Source of the DNA: Muricea muricata
Lineage: Eukaryota > Cnidaria > Anthozoa > Malacalcyonacea > Plexauridae
Length of the DNA: 64,000 nt
Direction of reading: 5' to 3'
Assembly: GCA_963855995.1 (NCBI GenBank)
Contig: OY979723.1
Location: forward strand, 10,173,013 to 10,237,012
Both the position numbers and the translations under genes were made by a program. The notes under the pieces are model-generated. The model was given only the letters and a program-made list of their open reading frames with translations. It was not told where the DNA came from and made no database searches. This document shows, in pieces, positions 57,701 through 64,000 of the stretch. How positions within the stretch are numbered: the first letter of the stretch is position 1; every line of letters begins with the position of its first letter.

Positions 57701-60419
57701 GATCCTAGATCCCTTTACATAAGGTCAATTTCTAGTGAGAACTACAACAGACGAATTTACAAAGAATTCCCCACCCTTTCCTTCCTTCAGGCAAGTCGTC
57801 AAAATGCCTTCCAACTAACATTCCAATGAGCGCAACGGTTGTACCATCACCAAGGATTGAATAACCATTGAATATACGAGATTTCAACTCCTCTTTAAGG
57901 TACTTGTATATGGGTCCCAATTTCCGCTGGAAGTGAGCATGCGATGTGGAATCTAGGCCCACCATCATAACATTCAGTGGTATGCCTGGTTTCATTTGAG
58001 GTACTCTGTGTAATACTTCTTCTTTAGGAATAATTTCCATGTGAAATTCTTTCTGAACATCATCATTACTTTTATGGATCTCAACATAGACCATGTCTTC
58101 ATTAAGGGCGACACTGGGTTTGGAAGGAGTTAGGGTGCCAGTTGTGTAAACGTCATAACCCTGGCCAGAATTACTTAACCTCCGAATCACCTGATAGTCC
58201 ACTTTCTTCACTTTTGATTTTGCTTCTACAACAGAAAGTAGTGCCTTTCATTCACAGTTTCTGGATATCAAAGCAGCTATAATTCAAGGGTTAGAATGGG
58301 TTTCACAAGAGATGCAAACTGCCCATGGAGGAAATTGAAATGCCTCCCTGCCTGCCCCTCTTTAAACATCCCACAGAAGTTTTAAGCTTTCTTAAGATAT
58401 TTCCCTCTCTCCCTTCCCCCTCTCTGGATAATAGAAATTTTGTCTGTAGATGGGGTACGGGATTCAAAATTCTGGAACAATCCAAGTATTACCTGGTGTT
58501 ATCATGAGCTTTCCCTTGTGATAAAAAGTCAAATTTTTTTCTCCCTTACAAACCAGTTGTGGAACCTTCTGGATCATATTCATAACTGTTTGATCAAATG
58601 GATCAATCACAGGAATGTTGCATATCTCATTTGTTACGTTGCTGTTGTGTTTCTGCTTGGTTTTCTGTAAGGAATTTTGCTGTACATTAGTTTTGAGAGT
58701 GTCACACTCACCATAACCATCACCACGCTATCAATCTTACACAATACCCATTTAAAATTGTAATCAAAACTGCATGATAACAACAGCTCAGAAAACCTTT
58801 GCACAAGGGTGATGCCTTCCAAATTTTAACTTAACATACACTTTAGTATTATCATATCTTTTATGAATGAAGTAGTTTGTGGTGTATTTTTGTCACATGT
58901 GAATCAAAATGATGCAGCTAAAAATCAAAATGTTTATAGTTACTGACTTCTTTTGTGTTAACCATGTTTAAAATGGTTGTACTGTGAAAATTATGAAAAT
59001 GCACTGTAATGGAACTTATTTTAATTCCTGTGACAGTTTTAGACAAAGTTCAAGTAAGATGACACCCTCTTGCCTTCGTATTATATTCTCTCACCATCTG
59101 AACTAAACCTGACACAATACACGAACATTTACCCCACTCTTTCTCTAGTCACATATTAATCTCACCATTACTGGAGTGCAATCCTCTGATTCTTTCAACT
59201 TCAAAAAGTCCTTAAACTGGTCTTTATAAACTGTTGTAATCCCAAGAGCAAATTTTGGTTTTCCACTGGTGCCTTGTTTAAATGTTGCAGTTCTAGGTCC
59301 AATGTTATAGGTGAATCCATTACATCTGTCACCCATGTTGTAGCAGATTGCCAATATATTGCCACTTCGCATTTCCAAAGTACATGAGTCATTTGTGATA
59401 GAACTTTTGCAATAAAAATCTGCACCGATAATATCTAAGTTATCAATCTTGTAAATAAATAAAAAACATTAACTTTACCACCAATTGACAAGTAATGAGA
59501 AGTTATAATGCCAGACTATGCAAAGCTTTGGCCAGGTGTGGCCCTGAGCTATGAGGCATAGTATTTTGACCAGCTAACAAATCCAACATTGGTCACACTT
59601 AGCATATTTTGACATTTCCATGTAAAGCATGTTATACCCAGGATATGTCAACCAGAAATGGTTAGGCCTTAACTACTTTACCTCCTGTTAAACTTTCTCT
59701 ACCTCCCCTACGGTTTGATTTGCACATCATGTCAAACTCATGTACATTACATCATAATTTTTGCAGCATTGCCACAATTGAGTAGATTTTGTGTGATTGC
59801 ACTAATTAGTCTTGTAAGAGTAAGTGGCATTGCCAGTTCGACTTGTTCGGCTGTGACAATTAATTTCCTCAGAAATCATATCAATTTCCTAATAAATTAA
59901 TTGTGCAGAACATGCATACATGAGCTGTTTTGTAATGACCTTGTGTATGAAGTTTGATATGATCAAGCACAAAAAGCTACTAATCCTTGCTTAACGCCCT
60001 GCTAGCCCCTTGGCCTGCCAAGGTGCATTCCATGTAAACTCCACGCCAGTATTTGCTATATTTACTGTTGTAATTTGCTAAATTCACCCCGGAAATATAC
60101 AAGAGTAAGTTACAACTGAAAAATTACGACTGCCATATAGTATTTTTATAAAACACAAGATAATTCATACTAAGTATTTTTTCTTATAATTTCTATCCAC
60201 GAAAGGCTGTCAGCATTCACGACCTGCTTGTTGTCTAAAAATATTGATGTAAAGTATCAAACGCACCTTGACATAAAATCTTTCGAAATTTTGGTAGTAT
60301 ATTACTCCATGTTTGAGACCTTTTAGTAAACTATAAACAACTAGAGCTCCTATGACCGCCCTTATAGTAAGTTGTTGAAAAACATAACGGTAACATAAAT
60401 TTTTCAACCTTCTAAACAT
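54735..60419 (-). CDS. DUF229 (PF02995-type) membrane-anchored sulfatase-fold protein, 7 exons
   Basis: Exons in transcript order: 60267-60419, 59166-59447, 58493-58664, 57775-58225, 56542-57325 (or ending at 56548), 55821-56022, 54735-54937. They sum to 2247 nt, or 748 aa, and all phases close. Exon 1 gives a short cytosolic start (MFRRLKNLCYR) and a hydrophobic stretch, AVIGALVVYSLLKGL, so a type II signal anchor is likely. Family landmarks follow: CNIPVIDPFDQTVMN; VMMVGLDSTSHAHFQR, where the alkaline-phosphatase-fold Asp and Ser/Thr sit; RWPWIFKDMGAHGYATYYNE; LVLFGDHGLRYG, the metal-binding Asp-His of the fold; and C-terminal cysteines (CAQAGIPFHFCPC, CFCHKASPS). The biochemical role of DUF229 proteins is not known to me. 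A second, nearly identical first exon lies upstream at 60658-60810. Intron 4 holds a 44-bp minisatellite and intron 5 a Harbinger-type MITE. Confidence 0.9.
56085..56190. repeat. Partial TATCCACCGGATAGTG-family repeat
   Basis: It ends ATCACTACCGGTGGATAGCG and is preceded by TTTTACCAGTTACTGGACAT, similar to 24050-24255. It is abutted on the right by a MITE insertion. Confidence 0.55.
56191..56384. repeat. Harbinger-type MITE, AGGCCTGTTCAAACG family, TTA target duplication
   Basis: AGGCCTGTTCAAACGAAGCC and GGCTTCGTTTGAACAGGCCT are perfect inverses; inner AACATGTTGGTCCAACA motifs continue. TTA lies on both sides (56188-56190 and 56385-56387). It is in DUF229-gene intron 5, inserted at the end of the partial repeat at 56085-56190. 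Confidence 0.9.
57505..57703. repeat. Degenerate minisatellite, unit about 44 bp
   Basis: The blocks AGTTAAAATCCGGAATTCA and GTGGTATGAATCAAGAGTCA recur about five times between 57505 and 57703, in DUF229-gene intron 4. Confidence 0.8.
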
Positions 60420-60657
60420 GATTGTAGTTGTCTGTTGTCTGTTGTCTGTTGTCCTCGCGACAGGTGCGTACATATTATAAAGTCAGCATGAGCTCCTCAT
60501 TGGAATTTACTACACCTGTTAAACGCCTCTGAATTTACTAATATAATAAATTCGCGACAAGCCTAACCTAATTAATTAATCCTGAGCCTAATCCTGTAAC
60601 CAGTCCCACTTCCGCCCCCGAGCGCCCACAAATGTTGATGTAAAGTATCAAACCCAC

Positions 60658-60810
60658 CTTGACATAAAATCTTTCGAAATTTTGGTAGTATATCACTCCA
60701 TGTTTGAGACCTTTCAGTAAACTATAAACAACTAGAGCTCCTATAACCGCCCTTAGAGTAAGATGTTGAAAAACAAAACGGTAACATAGATTTTTTAACC
60801 GTCTAAACAT
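60658..60810 (-). CDS. Duplicate first coding exon of the DUF229 gene (alternative exon 1)
   Basis: It is 153 bp, exactly the length of exon 1 at 60267-60419, and encodes the same 51-residue N-terminus with three conservative changes (Tyr/Phe, Gln/His and Ile/Leu near residues 12-18). It has its own ATG (60808-60810 on the plus strand) and its own donor (AAG then GTGGGT). The conserved coding content and intact donor argue for a usable alternative first exon and not a dead copy. Flanking sequence is also related, so a segment of about 390 bp was tandemly duplicated. Confidence 0.8.
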
Positions 60811-62475
60811 GACTGTTGTTAGTCGGTTGTCCTCGCGACAGGTATGTACATATAGTTTAGTATAGACCAGTTTTACATATCAGTATCACGTTTAAGACTC
60901 TGGGTACGAGGTTTAAAACTCCTCCACGTTTAAAACTCTGGGTACAAGGTTGATAAATCACCCGAACGCTTCAATTTTTGCACTCCCTTCTAAGTATACT
61001 TGAGATTTATACTTCCTTTGAAAAGTTGCGAAAGGAAGTTGATAGTTTTACACTTTGCGTATACGCATTGCAACAGTAATGACCGCGCTCGTGCCAGGCC
61101 CACATTGAAAAATATTTTTTATTATGGGTTGTTATAGGGGTTGTTTACAAAATACATGCCGCTCCCCTCCCCCATTTTTATACCCCATACCATAGCTTAG
61201 GAGGTTTAGTGTCACCCCCAGACGACCCCCCCCCCCCATATTCCTCTGCTGTTATCCATGACCCGAAATTCGAATCTATTTACTAAACGTAACAGTCTTT
61301 GCTATTTTTACAGTAATATCTGTTTTATACTTGTCTACTTAGAAAGTTTTAGACTTAGTTAAATTCGAGTCTCATGTTCTAGTAATGTACGAGGAGGAAT
61401 GTGAAATCCTATAATGTCCACAGACTCCTCCATATCATTCTAAATCCTCTGTTTAGTTATATGTAGAAATGCACGATGAATATCAAAACATCACGTGAAA
61501 GTCGCCAACCTCGTTCACAGGTTTTTACCCGGAAAGTCGCCGGTTGAACTTCCCCTCAATGTGACAATATGTGTCGCATCTTCAATGAACTCCCTTCCCC
61601 CTCAAGCGTCATATATTTTGTGAACGACCCCAGATCTTCATCTTTTTGAGGTTCTGTGACTGTTGGTACACAAATATATCTTTGAAATGCTCTGCCACTA
61701 AGCTACGGGGGTTGTTGACAAGAGCAAGCGTCATTCTTGTGCACTTAAGGTCAATAGCCACAACATCATTAAATTAATGTCTTCAAGTGTTCCAATACAA
61801 TAAAAAATATTTACAATTTTAATAAAACCAAAGTTATATTCCAAAGTTATATTCCAAAAGTTTTCCCCTGCATCATTTTATCGTATGTACATATTTCTCT
61901 TTTCAATGCTTTCGATTTGATCTTGAAGAGGCCTTTGAAAAAAAATACAACGCATTAAAGGTCATTAAGCATTAGTTTTCCTAAGGTAAGTATTTACCTA
62001 ACATGAACACGTTCTGCGATTGACTTTCTATTAATGATCAGTGTTTAGTATATGGTTCTTCAGAAATATAATTTCTGTATATAGTGTTTTTGTCCTAATT
62101 CAGCCAGTCACATCGCTTGTTCTGATCCCCTTGGTTTTATCTTGCGACGGAGAGCAGTATATGAGTGTAAAGGTCAATAATAGTCCATATGGCTGGATGT
62201 ACCATGTAAACTTGAGGGTGTCCCCAAACAATGTTCAACTTCTGAGTTGATTGCGACATGACAACGTGACCATACAAAGTGACTGTTTGTTTTATTTGCC
62301 TTTCGAACGATATATCCCTTGTCTACTCCATTCAAGAATCCAAGAAAAGTTAAATGAAAAAGCTTTTCAACGAGAATAAACAATAGTTTCACAGCGTAAT
62401 ACTCTTATAATACTCTTTTTTTCAGACACCTTGTTGAGTACTGTCTGGTGACCTAATGTTGAACAGGTTTCACTC
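60811..62475. other. Region between the DUF229 gene and the HBP1-like gene
   Basis: About 1.7 kb with no recognised coding exon. Low-complexity C and T runs occur near 61160-61240. The part near 60811 should include the upstream promoter of the DUF229 gene. The part near 62476 is the presumed 3' UTR of the HBP1-like gene. Confidence 0.45.
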
Positions 62476-63828
62476 CTAAATTAAGCATATGCATAATTTG
62501 ATCACACTTAGGTAGTGCATGTTCTTGAATGTGGTTTGCCTTGAGCTAAACTTGGTTGACTTGGTTAGATCATAAGAGGTAGTAAAACTTCTGAATAAGG
62601 TTAAATTCAGTTGCTGATTTATATATTCTTCCTTTACCTGTGTTGTGCGTTTTCGTTTCCAACAGTCTGGATATATTCTCTTATGTTCTTCAGCGAGAGA
62701 CTTTGCTTCTAGGATGTACACTTTCCGTTCTTCTGAACTCAATGATTTCCACTCGTCTCCTAGTATGACGCTGATTGCCCTGGTGAAATGAGTGCACTGC
62801 TTATGGTATTGTTCTACGTCATAGTAAGTAAAACTCTCGTACAATCTTTCGCTTGTCAACTCACATGCATCTCTTGTTCTCATTTGACCAAGATTTGAGA
62901 AAACTCTCATACAAACTCTCTCTTGTCAACTCTCTTATCAACTCTTATGCTATTCTTCTTGTTTGACCAAGACATAAGATTTTAGAAAATTGTGAAACAA
63001 ACACTTACTAGTCAACTCTCATCAACTCCCATACACCAGCTGATCTGGCCGTGAGTAAAAGGCCTGTAACTAGCTACCAAATAAAAATCCATGTTGCCGT
63101 TTTTAATCACTTATATCTTTTATTTTGCTTTATGAAACTTGTTCAAACTTTGTAATCACGTTCAGTAAAGAAAAGTAAAAGTCCACCAGAAATTTAGAAC
63201 CGAAGTAAATTATATTTAATGAGAAATTTGCTAGTTTCGCTCGAAAAATGGATTTCTATTCGACAACTAGTGCCAGTACTTTTCCGTGTTTTCAGATCAC
63301 CTAGCAAGCTGTCGCCTGTCATCTCTCATCAACTTTTGTTCTCGTTTGCCGGCATATTGAGAGTTGGGAAAACTTTCATTCAATCTTTGTCCATATTAAC
63401 ACTCATCAACTCTCATGCAAATCTTGCTCTCGTTTGATGAGGACAAGAGAGATGAGAAAACTCTAATACGAACTCTCTCGCCTGTCAACTCTCATCAACT
63501 TTCATGCATTTTTTCTCGTTTGACCAGAACACGAGAGTTGAGAAAGATGTCATGATAACTCTCTTTTGTCGACTCTTATCCCGTCTGGCGTGCAGTTTGT
63601 TGTGAAAAGAGATTAGTCCTGTAGTTCCACTCCGTACCTGTTATCTTTGCCTGGATGTTTCCTCGTGATCTCCAGTCTGTATCGTTTCGCGAACAACATA
63701 AACGCGTTCATGGGCCTTCGAGCGCACGAGTTTGCGTTCTTTCTCTTCTTCATTCGTGTTCCTTTGCGCTTCACTATCTGTAACGTTGATTCCAATTTCT
63801 TTTGGTATTCAACATGCTCCTCCTTTCT
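62476..63828 (-). CDS. HBP1: HBP1-like HMG-box transcription factor, 3' part; 5' part beyond right edge
   Basis: Exon 63639-63828 gives CARRPMNAFMLFAKRYRLEI followed by TRKHPGKDNR. It joins (phase 2) to an exon from 62779, giving AISVILGDEWKSLSSEERKV, then YILEAKSLAEEHKRIYPDCW and KRKRTTQ. This HMG box is characteristic of HBP1, where I recall RRPMNAFMLFAKKYR, PGKDNRAISVILGDRWKK and LNPDCWKRKR. HBP1 is a nuclear repressor of cell-cycle and Wnt targets. A basic segment (KGTRMKKRKN) precedes the box. After TTQ there is a donor-like GTAAAG (exon end 62638). If it is not used, the frame stays open for about 53 more residues to a stop at 62476. The AXH domain of HBP1 would lie upstream, outside the window. 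Confidence 0.85.
62880..63600. repeat. CTCTCATCAACTCTC-type tandem repeat in the HBP1-like intron
   Basis: Units of roughly 90-100 bp with AAAACTCTCATACAAACTCT, CTTGTCAACTCTCATCAACT and TCTCGTTTGACCAAGAC recur at least five times. A CTAGCTACC-family repeat (63039-63305) interrupts the array. It is the same vocabulary as 49160-49420, in reverse orientation. Confidence 0.75.
63039..63305 (+). repeat. Dispersed repeat, CTAGCTACCGAA family, copy 4
   Basis: It begins CAGCTGATCTGGCCGTGAGT, continues AACTAGCTACCAAATAAAAA and ends TTCCGTGTTTTCAGATCACC. It is inserted in the CTCTCATCAACTCTC tandem array. Confidence 0.85.
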
Positions 63829-64000
63829 CTGAAAATAATCAATAGTTGGCATCAAATGAATCAATAGTTCATCAGGGAAAATTAACTGAAATAAAATAAA
63901 AACGTTTCAAATTTCTCCTCATACGTTAGCGCCTTTAGTTTTGGTTACTAAGTGCTTTGGTTACTCTTAAACGTGGCTATTTTTGAGTGTTGTATGTAAT
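63829..64000. other. HBP1-like intron to the right edge
   Basis: Intronic sequence upstream (in gene sense) of the 63639-63828 exon. I see nothing coding in it. Confidence 0.4.

Overview
This is a 64-kb piece of an animal nuclear genome. It is AT-rich, with intron-rich genes, GT-AG introns, and many short foldback (MITE-like) transposons in the introns. The gene content (polybromo, CADPS, FSIP1, an HBP1-type HMG box, an intronless BTB-PHR gene, a DUF229 protein, a RecQ-like fragment and a decayed non-LTR retrotransposon) would suit a cnidarian, most likely an anthozoan (coral or sea anemone). That assignment is inference; no species marker is present. I rebuilt the spliced genes by hand from splice signals, reading phase and recalled family conservation. 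For the four multi-exon genes complete at both ends the exon phases close: PFKFB (450 aa), CADPS (1221 aa), RPAP3 (518 aa) and the DUF229 gene (748 aa). FSIP1 also closes (515 aa), but one of its splice acceptors is uncertain.

Layout. 1-1.4 kb: the last two exons of PBRM1 (+). 2.0-8.7 kb: PFKFB (+), 16 exons. 8.7-11.1 kb: intergenic, with a RecQ-like helicase fragment flanked by an inverted 59-bp repeat, a dispersed MITE, and one unrecognised exon-like ORF. 11.1-29.7 kb: CADPS (+), 26 exons, with a 2.6-kb 42-bp minisatellite in intron 9. 30.2-35.3 kb: RPAP3 (+), a form with a single TPR domain. 35.6-37.1 kb: intronless BTB-BACK-PHR gene (-), convergent with RPAP3 and divergent from FSIP1. 37.5-51.4 kb: FSIP1 (+), whose 7.4-kb second intron holds a broken LINE and a satellite with a period of about 360 bp. 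53.0-53.6 kb: intronless penta-EF-hand (calpain-type) gene (+). 54.7-60.8 kb: DUF229 sulfatase-fold gene (-) with a duplicated first coding exon. 62.5-63.8 kb: the 3' part of an HBP1-like HMG-box gene (-), which continues past the right edge.

The genes do not form one pathway; they are ordinary metazoan genes for chromatin (PBRM1, HBP1), glycolytic control (PFKFB), regulated exocytosis (CADPS), R2TP-type chaperone assembly (RPAP3), flagellar or fibrous-sheath function (FSIP1), and ubiquitin-adaptor or calcium roles. The unusual content is in the non-coding DNA. The main items are: the 42-bp array starting 8 nt after a CADPS splice donor, with a 24-unit higher-order duplication and a frame that stays open from the upstream exon; a second array, (TGTGA)42, starting 13 nt after an FSIP1 donor; the duplicated first exon of the DUF229 gene; a 72-nt near-perfect hairpin in RPAP3 intron 1; and nested or empty-site evidence for several MITE families. 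I found no clear new multi-gene system.
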